Part shown: one piece after another, positions 7,862-16,011 of the stretch | Layout of the letters: the number at the start of each line of letters is the position of its first letter | Position numbering within the stretch: position 1 is the stretch's first letter | Source: Acrocarpospora macrocephala | GTDB lineage: Bacteria; Actinomycetota; Actinomycetes; Streptosporangiales; Streptosporangiaceae | DNA length: 55,456 nt | NCBI RefSeq assembly: GCF_009687865.1 | Contig: NZ_BLAE01000009.1 | Span: forward strand, 116,042 to 171,497 | Direction of reading: 5' to 3' | Position numbers and translations under genes: made by a program | The notes under the pieces: model-generated | The model's database searches: none | The model's input: only the letters and a program-made list of their open reading frames with translations | Told to the model about the DNA's origin: nothing

Positions 7862-8848
7862 TTAGGCCAAGCGGCGGGCGATTTCCGTGGCCCAGTAGGT
7901 CAGGATCAGATCAGCACCAGCCCGCCGGATGGCGATCAGCGATTCCATGATCACTCGATCCCGGTCGATCCAGCCGTTCGCGGCGGCGGCCTCCACCATC
8001 GCGTACTCCCCGCTCACCTGGTAGGCGGCCACGGGCACGTCCACCATGTCGCGGACCTGCCGCAGGATGTCCAGGTAGGGCAGCGCGGGCTTCACCATGA
8101 CCGCGTCCGCGCCCTCGTCCAGGTCCAGCCGGACCTCGCGCAGCGCCTCCCCGACCGGCCCGGCCGGATCCTGCTGGTACGCGTTCCGGTCGCCGAACTG
8201 CGGCGCGCACTCGGCCGCCTCCCGGAACGGGCCATAGAACCCGGACGCGAACTTCGCCGAGTAGGCCAGGATCGGAATCTCCGCGAACCCTTCGGTGTCC
8301 AGCGCCGCCCGGATCGCCGCGACCTGGCCGTCCATCATGCCGCTCGGCGCGATCACCTGCGAGCCCGCCCGCGCCTGCGCGACGGCGGCGGCGGCATAAC
8401 GCTCCAGCGTGGCGTCGTTGTCGACCTCGCCGGTCGCGGTGAGCAGGCCGCAGTGGCCGTGGTCGGTGTACTCATCCAGGCAGGTGTCCGACACCAGCAC
8501 CAGCGCGTCGCCCACCTCGGCAGCCAGGTCGGCCAGGGCGAGCTGCACGATGCCGTCCGGGTCGTCGGCGGCCGAACCCCGGCCGTCCTTGTGCAGCGGG
8601 ATGCCGAACAGGATGAGCCCGCCGACACCCGCCTCAGCGGCTTCGTGCGCGGCTTTGCGGAGCGAGTCGCGCGTGTGCTGCAGCACGCCGGGCATCGACC
8701 CGACCGGGTTCGGCTCGGCGATGCCCTCCTTGACGAAGAGCGGCAGGATCAGCTCGGCCGGATGCAGCCGGGTCCCGGCCACCATGCGGCGCAGCGGCGC
8801 GGTCCGGCGCAACCGGCGCGGTCTAGCGACCGGAAACTCAGCGGTCAT
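7862..8848 (-). CDS. hemB: Porphobilinogen synthase (5-aminolevulinate dehydratase)
   Basis: About 328 residues. HemB condenses two 5-aminolevulinates into porphobilinogen. Both Schiff-base lysine contexts are present: ILAYSAKFASGFYGPFR and DAVMVKPALPYLD. A metal-site-like segment VSDTCLDEYTDHGHCG is also visible. The ORF could begin at GTG 8857, but ATG 8848 follows a GAGGTGAGGGG ribosome-binding site and gives the usual N-terminus. It is last in the rex-hemA-hemC-hemD-hemB run and begins 15 bp after the hemD fusion. Confidence 0.96.
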   Translation of the reverse strand: MTAEFPVARPRRLRRTAPLRRMVAGTRLHPAELILPLFVKEGIAEPNPVGSMPGVLQHTRDSLRKAAHEAAEAGVGGLILFGIPLHKDGRGSAADDPDGIVQLALADLAAEVGDALVLVSDTCLDEYTDHGHCGLLTATGEVDNDATLERYAAAAVAQARAGSQVIAPSGMMDGQVAAIRAALDTEGFAEIPILAYSAKFASGFYGPFREAAECAPQFGDRNAYQQDPAGPVGEALREVRLDLDEGADAVMVKPALPYLDILRQVRDMVDVPVAAYQVSGEYAMVEAAAANGWIDRDRVIMESLIAIRRAGADLILTYWATEIARRLA

Positions 8849-8863
8849 TCCCCTCACCTCATG

Positions 8864-10402
8864 TTATTTGGCCCGGCGACGGGCGCCCCTGCGCGTCTGT
8901 GACGGGCGACGCGGAACCTCACCCGCGGAGACGGCCGCCTGGCGCTGCTTCGCACCGTACTCCGCCAGCGCCGCCGCGAGGGCCGAAGCCGAAGGTTTGT
9001 CGGCCATCACGTCCACCCGCAGCCCGAACTCCTCCGCCGTTTTGGCGGTCTGCGGGCCGATGACCGCGATAACAGTGACGTTATGCGGTTTCCCGGCGAT
9101 CCCCACCAGATTCCGCACGGTCGAAGAAGACGTGAAAAGTACAGCGTCGAACCCGCCGCTCTTGATCGCCTCCCGAATCGGCGCCGGCGGCGGCGCGGCC
9201 CGGACCGTGCGGTAGGCGGTCACGTCGTCGCACTCCCAGCCGAGCTCGGTCAGCCCGGCCACCAGCGTCTCGGTGGCGATGTCGGCACGCGGCAGCAGCA
9301 CCCGGTTGATCGGGTCCAGCATCGAGTCGTACGGCGGCCACTCGGCCAGCAGCCCTTCCGAGGACTGCTCGCCGGTCGGCATCAGATCCGGCCGGACCCC
9401 GAACTCGACCAGGGCCCGCGCGGTGGCGTCACCCACGGCGGCCACCTTCAGCCCGGCGAAGGCGCGCGCGTCCAGCCCGTATTCCTCGAACTTCTCGCGG
9501 ACCGCCTTGACGGCGTTGGCGCTGGTGAAGGCCACCCACTCGTAGCGTCCGGTGACCAGGCCCTTGATGGCGCGGTCCATCTGCTGCGGCGTGCGCGGGG
9601 GTTCCACCGAGATGGTGGGCACCTCCTCGGGCACCGCGCCGTACGAGCGGAGCTGCTCGGACAGCCCGGCGGCCTGCTCCTTGGTGCGCGGCACCAGCAC
9701 CCGCCAGCCGAACAGCGCCCGGGTCTCGAACCAGGAGAGCTTGTCCCGCTGGCCGACCGCGTCGCCGACCACGATGACCGCGGGCTCGGTCATCCCGGCG
9801 TGCTTCAGGTCGGGGCCGAGCCGCCCGAGCGAGGAGACCACCGTGTACTGCTCGGTGGTGGTGCCGTCGCTGGTCACCGCGACCGGCGTGTGGTCGGGCT
9901 TGCCGCCGGCGATGAGCGCCTTGGCGATCGGGACCGCCTCGGCGAGACCGTTGTAGATCACCAGGGTGCCCTGGCAGGCGGCGTGCGGCGACCAGTCGGT
10001 GACCTGCGTGGCGTCCACGATCCGGAACTCCGGCACCGACGAGGCGGCCGGGATGCCGGCGTAGGTGAGCACCGCGGTCGCGGGCGGCACGCCGGGCACG
10101 ATCTCGAACTCCACCTCGGCCTTGGCGCAGGCCGCGACCTCCTCGGCGACCGAGGAGAACAGCGAGGGATCGCCGGGGCAGACCCGGACGACCCGCTTGC
10201 CCGCCTTGGCCGCGGCGATGAAGCCCTCCGTCATCACGATCACGTTGGGCGGGCAGTGGCGCAGCATCGCGCCGTACACCTCCTGGTCCAGCACGACGAC
10301 ATCGGCGCGCGACAGTAGGTCGGCGCCGCGAAGTGTGAGCAGGTTCTCGTCGCCGGGCCCAGCTCCGACAAATGCCACGAATCCAGATTCGGTATTGCTC
10401 AA
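8864..10402 (-). CDS. hemD: Uroporphyrinogen-III synthase fused to a SUMT-like methyltransferase domain
   Basis: A 512-residue two-domain protein. Residues about 1-245 resemble uroporphyrinogen-III C-methyltransferase (VGAGPGDENLLTLRGADLL, then EIVPGVPPATAVLTYAGIP). Residues about 255-480 are the HemD fold (WRVLVPRTKEQAAGLSEQL, VAFTSANAVKAV, AVLFTSSSTVRNL), which cyclises hydroxymethylbilane. The canonical SUMT motif KGGDPFVFGRG is replaced by RVCPGDPSLFSS, so methyltransferase activity is doubtful. This fusion is usual in actinobacterial heme operons. The start overlaps the hemC TGA by 4 bp. Confidence 0.92.
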   Translation of the reverse strand: MSNTESGFVAFVGAGPGDENLLTLRGADLLSRADVVVLDQEVYGAMLRHCPPNVIVMTEGFIAAAKAGKRVVRVCPGDPSLFSSVAEEVAACAKAEVEFEIVPGVPPATAVLTYAGIPAASSVPEFRIVDATQVTDWSPHAACQGTLVIYNGLAEAVPIAKALIAGGKPDHTPVAVTSDGTTTEQYTVVSSLGRLGPDLKHAGMTEPAVIVVGDAVGQRDKLSWFETRALFGWRVLVPRTKEQAAGLSEQLRSYGAVPEEVPTISVEPPRTPQQMDRAIKGLVTGRYEWVAFTSANAVKAVREKFEEYGLDARAFAGLKVAAVGDATARALVEFGVRPDLMPTGEQSSEGLLAEWPPYDSMLDPINRVLLPRADIATETLVAGLTELGWECDDVTAYRTVRAAPPPAPIREAIKSGGFDAVLFTSSSTVRNLVGIAGKPHNVTVIAVIGPQTAKTAEEFGLRVDVMADKPSASALAAALAEYGAKQRQAAVSAGEVPRRPSQTRRGARRRAK

Positions 10403-11298
10403 TGGGCCCCCATCAACGTGCCGGCCCCTTGCGCGATCATGGCGACCGCGAGCTCGCGCCCGAGGTCCATGGCTGCCGTCCGGGGTCCGGAGGCGGACTT
10501 GCGGACCGCTCGCGCGCCGTCGATCGCGACGACGGTGGCGGTCAAATTCAACGTGTGCCCGTCATCCGCCGCATACGCGCCCACCGGCGCGGAGCAGCCC
10601 GCCTCCAGGGCGGCCAGCACCGCACGCTCGGCGGTGACGGCGGCCCTGGTCCTGGCGTCGTCGAGCGCGGACAGCAGCTCGACCAGGTCGGGGCGCCCGG
10701 TCAGGCACTCCACCGCGAGCGCGCCCTGCCCAGGGGCGGGCAGCATCTCGTCGGTGTCGAACAGCTGGGCGATCTCGCCGTCGCGGCCCAGGCGGGCGAG
10801 CCCGGCGGCGGCCAGCACCACCCCGTCCAGCTCGCCGGCGGTGACCTTGCCGATCCGGGTGTCGGCGTTGCCGCGAATCGGCACGTACTCCAGGTCGGCG
10901 CGGAGCGCGCGCAGCTGGGCGATCCGGCGCGGCGAGCCGGTGCCGACCCTGGCCCCTGGCGCCAGGTCGGCCAGCTTGACCGCGCCCACCAGGGCGTCCC
11001 TGGGGTCGTCGCGGAGCCGGATGGCCGCGATGGTGATCTGCGGGTCCGCGGCGGTGGGCAGGTCCTTGAGCGAGTGCACGGCGAAGTCGATGTCGCCCTC
11101 GATCAGGTGGGTGCGCAGCTCGCTGACGAACACGCCGGTGCCGCCGAGCTGGCTGAGCTGCGCCTTGCTCACGTCGCCCAGCGTGGTGATGCCGACGAGT
11201 TCGACCGTCCGGCCGGTGAGCGCGGTCAGCCGGTCCGCCACCTGCTGCGACTGCGTCGTCGCCATCAGGCTCTTGCGGGTGCCCAGCCTCAGCTTCAC
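10399..11298 (-). CDS. hemC: Porphobilinogen deaminase (hydroxymethylbilane synthase)
   Basis: A 299-residue HemC. It polymerises four porphobilinogens into hydroxymethylbilane on a dipyrromethane cofactor. The cofactor cysteine is C235 in ALEAGCSAPVGAYA. The catalytic aspartate region HSLKDLP and the Arg-rich substrate-binding segments (GTGSPRRIAQLR, IRGNADTRIGK) are all present. It starts inside the end of hemA (4-bp overlap) and its own stop overlaps the hemD fusion, so it is an internal gene of one operon. Confidence 0.97.
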   Translation of the reverse strand: MKLRLGTRKSLMATTQSQQVADRLTALTGRTVELVGITTLGDVSKAQLSQLGGTGVFVSELRTHLIEGDIDFAVHSLKDLPTAADPQITIAAIRLRDDPRDALVGAVKLADLAPGARVGTGSPRRIAQLRALRADLEYVPIRGNADTRIGKVTAGELDGVVLAAAGLARLGRDGEIAQLFDTDEMLPAPGQGALAVECLTGRPDLVELLSALDDARTRAAVTAERAVLAALEAGCSAPVGAYAADDGHTLNLTATVVAIDGARAVRKSASGPRTAAMDLGRELAVAMIAQGAGTLMGAH

Positions 11299-12596
11299 TG
11301 TTCGAGCTCCATCCTGGATACGGCGCCCGGCGCCTTCGGGTCCAGATTGAACAGTTCGCGGAGCGCCTCGGCATAATGATCGCCTGCCGGGGACGCCGCG
11401 AGCTGCTTGACACGCACAGTCGGCTCATGGAGGAGTTTGTCCACCACGCGCCTGACCATGTGCGCGACCTCGTCTTTTAGCTTGCCATCGAGTTCGGGCA
11501 CTCGTGCCGCCAACCGGCCCATCTCGGCCTCGACCACGGCCGCCGCCCGGCTGCGCAGCGCGATCACGGTCGGCGTGACCCGGGCCGCGCGGGTCTGGTC
11601 CAGGTAGGCGGCGACCTCCTCGGCCACGATCCCCCGGACCGCCTCGATCTCGGCCCCGCGCCCGCCGTCGCCGCCGATCCCGGCCTGCTGCATCGAGTCC
11701 AGGTCGACCAGGGTGACGCCGGGGAACGTGCGCACGCCCGGGTCCACGTCGTGCGGCAGCGCCAGGTCCAGCAAGAACAGGGGTCGCGAACGGCCCGCCA
11801 TCGCCGCCAGCACCATGTCCGTGGTGATCGCGCGGTTGCCCGCTCCGACGCAGGAGACCACCAGGTCGGCCTGGGCCAGCTCGGCGGTCACTTCGGTGAG
11901 TTCGACCGCCCGGCCGCCGACCGTCTCGGCGAGCCGTACGGCGCGCTCGTAGGTGCGGTTGGCGATGACGATGTTGGTGACGCCCGCGCGGGCCAGGGTG
12001 GCGGCGGACAGGGCGCTCATCGAGCCCGCGCCGACGACCAGGGCGCGGCGGCCCTTGATCGGGCCGAGCACCCGCCCGGCCAGGTCCAGGCCCACCCCGA
12101 CCAGGGATGCCCCGGCCCGGTCGATGCCGGTCTCGCTGTGCGCGCGCTTGCCCGCCCGCAGCGCGTGCTGGACCAGCTCGTTCAGCGTCGGGCCGACGCT
12201 GCCCTCGTGCTGGGCGGTCCGCAGCGCCGTCCTGATCTGGCCGAGGATCTGGCCCTCGCCGACGACCATGGAGTCCAGGCCGCAGGCGACCGAGAACAGG
12301 TGGTGGACCGCGCGCTCCTCGTAGTGCACGTAGAGGTGCCGGGTCAGCTGCTCCTGCGGCACGTCCGAGTGGGCGGCCAGCAGGTCGGTCAGCGCGGTGA
12401 CCCCGCCGTGGAACTTGTCCACGTCGGCGTAGAGCTCGACCCGGTTGCAGGTGGAGACGACCATGGCCTCCGACACGTGCTCGTCCTGGCGCACGTCGTG
12501 CAGCAGCTTCAGCAGCGCGTCACCCGAGACGGTCACACGCTCCAGCAGAGCCACCGGAGCGGTCCGGTGGCTGAGCCCGACGATGAGCATGGTCAT
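11295..12596 (-). CDS. hemA: Glutamyl-tRNA reductase
   Basis: A 433-residue HemA, the NADPH-dependent enzyme that reduces glutamyl-tRNA(Glu) to glutamate-1-semialdehyde. It is the committed step of C5-pathway heme synthesis. The active-site cysteine is C50 in VVSTCNRVELYA, and GLSHRTAPV opens the protein. The nucleotide-binding region ALVVGAGSMSALSA lies near 185-200. A helical dimerisation domain ends the protein. It overlaps rex upstream and hemC downstream by 4 bp each. Confidence 0.97.
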   Translation of the reverse strand: MTMLIVGLSHRTAPVALLERVTVSGDALLKLLHDVRQDEHVSEAMVVSTCNRVELYADVDKFHGGVTALTDLLAAHSDVPQEQLTRHLYVHYEERAVHHLFSVACGLDSMVVGEGQILGQIRTALRTAQHEGSVGPTLNELVQHALRAGKRAHSETGIDRAGASLVGVGLDLAGRVLGPIKGRRALVVGAGSMSALSAATLARAGVTNIVIANRTYERAVRLAETVGGRAVELTEVTAELAQADLVVSCVGAGNRAITTDMVLAAMAGRSRPLFLLDLALPHDVDPGVRTFPGVTLVDLDSMQQAGIGGDGGRGAEIEAVRGIVAEEVAAYLDQTRAARVTPTVIALRSRAAAVVEAEMGRLAARVPELDGKLKDEVAHMVRRVVDKLLHEPTVRVKQLAASPAGDHYAEALRELFNLDPKAPGAVSRMELEQ

Positions 12597-13288
12597 CCGG
12601 CCTCCCCGGCCCAGTCCTCGGCCATCATGGGCCCCCCACTCACCTTGCGCTGCTCATGAAACGCGAGGATCTGCAGTTCAATGGATAGATCGACCTTACG
12701 GACATCGACACCGTCAGGCACCGTGAGCACGACGGGGGCGAAGTTCAAGATACTCGTGACGCCGGCGGCGATGACCCGGTCGCAGACCTGCTGCGCCGCC
12801 GTCGCGGGGGTGGCGATCACCACGATCGACACGCCGCGCTTGCGGATGACGGCCTCCAGGCCGTCGGAATGTTCCACCGTCAGGCCCGCGATGTGGTCCC
12901 CGACCACGGCGGGATCGGCGTCCAGCAGCCCGGCCACCCGGAATCCCCTGGACACGAAGCCGCCGTAGTTGGCCAGCGCCCGGCCCAGGTTGCCGACGCC
13001 CACGATGGCCACCGCCCAGTCCTGGGTGAGGCCGAGCTCGCGGGAGATCTGGTAGATCAGGTACTGCACGTCGTAGCCGACGCCGCGGGTGCCGTACGAC
13101 CCCAGGTGGGAGAGGTCCTTGCGGAGTTTGGCGGAGTTCACGCCCGCGGCCAGGGCCAGATCCTCCGAGCTCACCGTCGCGGTGCCGCGCTCGGCCAGGC
13201 CGTTCAGGGCACGCAGGTAGAGCGGCAGCCGCGCGACGGTCGCGTCGGGGATGCCGCGCTCACGAGCTTGCGGAATACGGCGGATCAC
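12593..13288 (-). CDS. rex: Redox-sensing transcriptional repressor Rex
   Basis: A 231-residue Rex. It has an N-terminal winged helix (LPLYLRALNGLAERG, VNSAKLRKDLSHLGSYGTRGVGY) and a Rossmann domain (VAIVGVGNLGRALANY) that binds NADH/NAD+. Rex represses respiratory and other genes until NADH rises. The GTG start at 13288 has a GGGGGAG element upstream. It is the first gene of the hem operon, and a near-perfect Rex operator sits in its own promoter about 60 bp upstream. Autoregulation together with control of heme synthesis is the likely role. The hemA-rex linkage is known from Streptomyces. Confidence 0.96.
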   Translation of the reverse strand: MIRRIPQARERGIPDATVARLPLYLRALNGLAERGTATVSSEDLALAAGVNSAKLRKDLSHLGSYGTRGVGYDVQYLIYQISRELGLTQDWAVAIVGVGNLGRALANYGGFVSRGFRVAGLLDADPAVVGDHIAGLTVEHSDGLEAVIRKRGVSIVVIATPATAAQQVCDRVIAAGVTSILNFAPVVLTVPDGVDVRKVDLSIELQILAFHEQRKVSGGPMMAEDWAGEAG

Positions 13289-13336
13289 TGGCCGGAGCTC
13301 CCGGGGGGAATGAGACGGATGTTGAGAACAAACCCC

Positions 13337-13368
13337 AGGTTAGTGCCTTTGTGAAGCCATGCACAAAG
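13337..13368 (-). promoter_or_regulatory. Rex operator within the rex-hem promoter
   Basis: CTTTGTG (13347-13353) and CACAAAG (13362-13368) form a 7-bp dyad. The core TTGTGAAGCCATGCACAA matches the Rex operator form TTGTGAA-N4-TTCACAA at all but one position. It falls in the spacer of a plausible minus-strand promoter: TTGTGC (read from 13366-13361), an 18-bp spacer, then TAACCT (13342-13337). Binding there would block RNA polymerase, which fits autorepression. Confidence 0.8.
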
Positions 13369-13449
13369 TCGAGGCTTATCCGTCCGTGCTCAATCACTGT
13401 GCCAGCCGGAGGGGCCGGTCTCCAATTCGCCCCCCGTACTGTGGAACGC

Positions 13450-13686
13450 ATGGCTCATTCGATCACGCTGTACGGGAAGCCAGGCTGCCACCTCTGCGCG
13501 GACGCCCGCGCGATCATCGCCCGGGTGGCCGGGGAGCTGGGCGTGCCGTGGGAGGAACGTGACATCACCGCCTCCGCCGAGGACCTGGAGAAATACGGCG
13601 AGATGATCCCGGTGACGTTGATCGACGGGGTGCAGCACGACTTCTGGCGGGTCGACGAGGCCCGGCTGCGCGCCGCGCTCGCCTAG
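13450..13686 (+). CDS. Glutaredoxin family protein
   Basis: A 78-residue thioredoxin-fold protein (MAHSITLYGKPGCHLC...). It has a CHLC dithiol active site at residues 14-17 and the cis-Pro region MIPVTLIDG. It is divergent from rex across a 161-bp region containing the Rex operator, so redox co-regulation is possible. The same neighbour occurs beside hemA in mycobacteria, as I remember it. A longer in-frame ORF starts at 13351, but that segment has no family resemblance, so I chose ATG 13450. The stop overlaps the convergent membrane-ABM gene by 4 bp. Confidence 0.9.
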   Translation: MAHSITLYGKPGCHLCADARAIIARVAGELGVPWEERDITASAEDLEKYGEMIPVTLIDGVQHDFWRVDEARLRAALA

Positions 13687-15080
13687 ATCCGGAACGCCGA
13701 GGGCAGCGGCACCACCTTTGCCGCGTTCACGCTCAGCTCGATGACGTTGGTCGCCAGCACCAGCACCTGGCGTTCGGTGGCGAAGCGTTCCATGTGCGGC
13801 TGCCGCTGGTGCTCGGAGAAGGCCACCTCGTCCCGGTAGAGCTCGTAGACGATGCGCTGCAGCGGGGCCGACTTCACGCCGTGGCAGACGAAGACCAGCG
13901 TGTCCGGCTCGGCCGCCTGGACCGCTTCGACGGTCTCCTCGGCCAGCTTGTCGAACGCCTCGCCGGAGCCGTCCAGGAGGGTGAAGACCGTCAGGATGCC
14001 GTAGATGTTGGGGGACGGCTTGGCGGTCGCGCCGATCGAGGCCGCGCCCGCGTAGACGACGCCGGTGGCCGGCATGTTGTATTCGGGGACGGCGGGCTGG
14101 GGGGCGGGCATGCCGTACTCGGGGGTGCCGCCGCCGTAGCGGTCGGCGGGCATCATCGTGCCCGTCATCGGGCCGCCGAACGCGTCAGGGCCGCTGGGGC
14201 CGACCGGGGCGCCGAAGCCGCCGGTCTGCATCCGGGCCGCGTAGTCGACCTCGCCGGTCTCGCCCGCGCGGTATTCGGCCACCAGGTCGCCGAGGCCGGA
14301 GCGCAGGGGTGGGAGCTCCGGTTCGGGTTCTTGCCGGCGGCCGTACCCCTGCCAGTCCTGCTGGGGCGGGGGGCTTGGCGGTGGGGCGGGTTCGTCCTCC
14401 TCGTCCTCGTACGGGGCGAGCGGCCGGGCCACCGCGTACCAGATCGCGCCGGCCAGGCCGCCCAGCAGAGCGGCCACGAACGGGCCGGGCACGGGGAACA
14501 GGAACGCGCCCACCAGGGCCATGCCGGTCGGGGCCAGCACCACGGTGGCGTTCATGTTGTCGGCGTCGTAGTCGTCCCCGCCGCGCCAGCGCACCACCGC
14601 CACCATCAGCGAGATCAGCAGGATCAGCAGGATCACGACATGCACGACGCGCAGCAGCTGCTCCGGCCAGAGGTCCCAGAACGTGCTCCCGATCGGCAGC
14701 TCTTTCGTGAAGTCCTCCGGAGCCACCACCGGGTCGATCAGCATGATGACGCCACCGACGAGGGTGAGGCCCACGCCGAGCGCCCAGCCGGAGAACTGGG
14801 CCGAACGTTTCTCCGCCAGCAGCTGGATCAGCCCGATGGCCAGCCAGAGCGGCGCCAGCAGCGCCCCGCCGATCTGGTAGATCCGGAAGGTGAGCGGCGC
14901 GAAACCGAGCAGGTGCCCGACCCCGACCGCGCCGAGGGCCAGGCAGAGCGAGAAGGCCGTGATGATCCAGGCGGTCAGCCACCCGGACGCCTCCTCCCGC
15001 AACCGCCCGATCAGGGCGCCCGTGGTGATGGCGGCCAGAAGGGCTCCGGCGAAGGCGATGACAGCAACTAGAACTTCCAT
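13683..15080 (-). CDS. Seven-helix membrane protein with C-terminal ABM (monooxygenase-like) domain
   Basis: About 465 residues. The N-terminal 240 residues form about seven hydrophobic helices, starting MEVLVAVIAFAGALLAAITTG. Next comes an acidic, Pro/Gln-rich linker (EDEEDEPAPPPSPPPQQD) and a Gly/Pro/Met-rich disordered stretch. The last ~95 residues look like a dimeric alpha/beta-barrel ABM domain: ILTVFTLLDGSGEAFDKLA, a central VYELYRDEVAFSEHQ, then PHMERFA. ABM proteins include quinol monooxygenases and IsdG-type heme-degrading enzymes. Which reaction applies here, if any, is unknown. ATG 15080 is chosen because AAGGA precedes it; a start at 15107 is possible. The gene is convergent with the glutaredoxin. 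Confidence 0.7.
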   Translation of the reverse strand: MEVLVAVIAFAGALLAAITTGALIGRLREEASGWLTAWIITAFSLCLALGAVGVGHLLGFAPLTFRIYQIGGALLAPLWLAIGLIQLLAEKRSAQFSGWALGVGLTLVGGVIMLIDPVVAPEDFTKELPIGSTFWDLWPEQLLRVVHVVILLILLISLMVAVVRWRGGDDYDADNMNATVVLAPTGMALVGAFLFPVPGPFVAALLGGLAGAIWYAVARPLAPYEDEEDEPAPPPSPPPQQDWQGYGRRQEPEPELPPLRSGLGDLVAEYRAGETGEVDYAARMQTGGFGAPVGPSGPDAFGGPMTGTMMPADRYGGGTPEYGMPAPQPAVPEYNMPATGVVYAGAASIGATAKPSPNIYGILTVFTLLDGSGEAFDKLAEETVEAVQAAEPDTLVFVCHGVKSAPLQRIVYELYRDEVAFSEHQRQPHMERFATERQVLVLATNVIELSVNAAKVVPLPSAFRI

Positions 15081-15262
15081 GGTGTTCCTTATGCTGCCGG
15101 ACATCACCTACGAACCGGTAGCCGATGCCCAGGTCCACTGGGTGTGCTCGGCCGAACACGCGAATTCTCACCTGAGTTCTGTCTGAGTGGATTGTGTTAT
15201 GTGGCCGGTATTTCTAGAGTGTGCAAGCACGCCGACTTCCCCTTCCCCGCAGGGATATCCGG

Positions 15263-15913
15263 ATGCCGAACACGTGGCCGTTCGCCGGGATCGCTCCTCC
15301 GGCTTCCGCTGGAGCGGTGCAGACCGCGCCCATCGAGCCAAGCACGATCACGCTCTCGCCGGAACACGACGAGATGCGCACGCTGGTCCTGCGCGCCAAG
15401 ACCGGCGACACCGAAGCTTTCGGCATGCTCTACGACCGTTACGTGGAGCTTGTCTACCGCTACGTCTTCTTCCGGGTCGGATCGCACCCGTTAGCCGAGG
15501 ACCTGACCAGCGACACCTTCCTGCGCGCGCTGCGCGGCATCGCCGACTTCACCTGGCAGGGCCGGGACTTCGGCGCGTGGCTCGTGACGATCGCCCGGAA
15601 TCTGGTGACCGATCATTTCAAATCAGGCCGAAATCGCTTAGAAGTCTCCACAGCGGAGGTCCTCGACACCCCGCTCGACGGGCCGCACATCCCGGAGAAC
15701 GCCGTCGTCACCAACATGGTGAACGAGCACGTGATGCGCGCCGTCCAGCAACTCGGCCCGGAGCAGCAGGAATGCGTCATCCTCCGGTTCCTGTACGGCA
15801 TGTCGCTGGCCGAGACCGCGCTCGTGATGGGCAAGAAAGCCGGGGCGATCAAGGCGTTGCAGTTCCGCGCCATCAAGGCGCTGGCCCGGGCGCTGCCCAA
15901 GGATCTCGGTTAA
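15263..15913 (+). CDS. bldN: ECF sigma factor, BldN-like (developmental)
   Basis: A 216-residue ECF sigma factor. Region 2 spans about residues 50-115 (AFGMLYDRYVELVYRYVFFRV, DLTSDTFLRAL). The segment FTWQGRDFGAWLVTIARNLV matches, from memory, Streptomyces BldN almost word for word. Region 4 follows (PEQQECVILRFLYGMSLAE, KKAGAIKALQFRAIKALAR). BldN controls chaplin, rodlin and rsbN genes during aerial development. Position also agrees: it follows hemA-rex and precedes a membrane protein gene, as in Streptomyces. Only about 40 residues precede region 2, whereas the Streptomyces protein carries a long cleaved pro-sequence. ATG 15263 has AGGGA upstream. Confidence 0.88.
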   Translation: MPNTWPFAGIAPPASAGAVQTAPIEPSTITLSPEHDEMRTLVLRAKTGDTEAFGMLYDRYVELVYRYVFFRVGSHPLAEDLTSDTFLRALRGIADFTWQGRDFGAWLVTIARNLVTDHFKSGRNRLEVSTAEVLDTPLDGPHIPENAVVTNMVNEHVMRAVQQLGPEQQECVILRFLYGMSLAETALVMGKKAGAIKALQFRAIKALARALPKDLG

Positions 15914-15922
15914 GACACGTGC

Positions 15923-15951
15923 CGTAACCTAGGCCGCCTGCGCGTCGTTGG
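15923..15951 (+). promoter_or_regulatory. Putative sigma-BldN promoter upstream of the DUF5667 gene
   Basis: CGTAAC (15923-15928), a 17-bp spacer, then CGTTGG (15946-15951). The Streptomyces sigma-BldN consensus, as I recall it, is CGTAAC-N16-CGTTGA, so this matches 11 of 12 bases with the spacer one longer. It lies 60 bp before the ATG at 16012, between bldN and the gene in the rsbN position. It therefore predicts autoregulation of the sigma/anti-sigma pair. Confidence 0.6.
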
Positions 15952-16011
15952 GCAGGAGGCAGGGCGGGGATCATCCGGGTTTTCCGGGGCTGACGAAACG
16001 CGGGAGCGTTC

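Noticed and set aside
15161-15190. BldD-like box upstream of bldN (CTCACCTGAGTTC and repeated CTGAGT)
   Set aside because: The half-sites are spaced one base too close for the BldD consensus as I remember it, and the second copy is a direct rather than inverted repeat. It is suggestive only.
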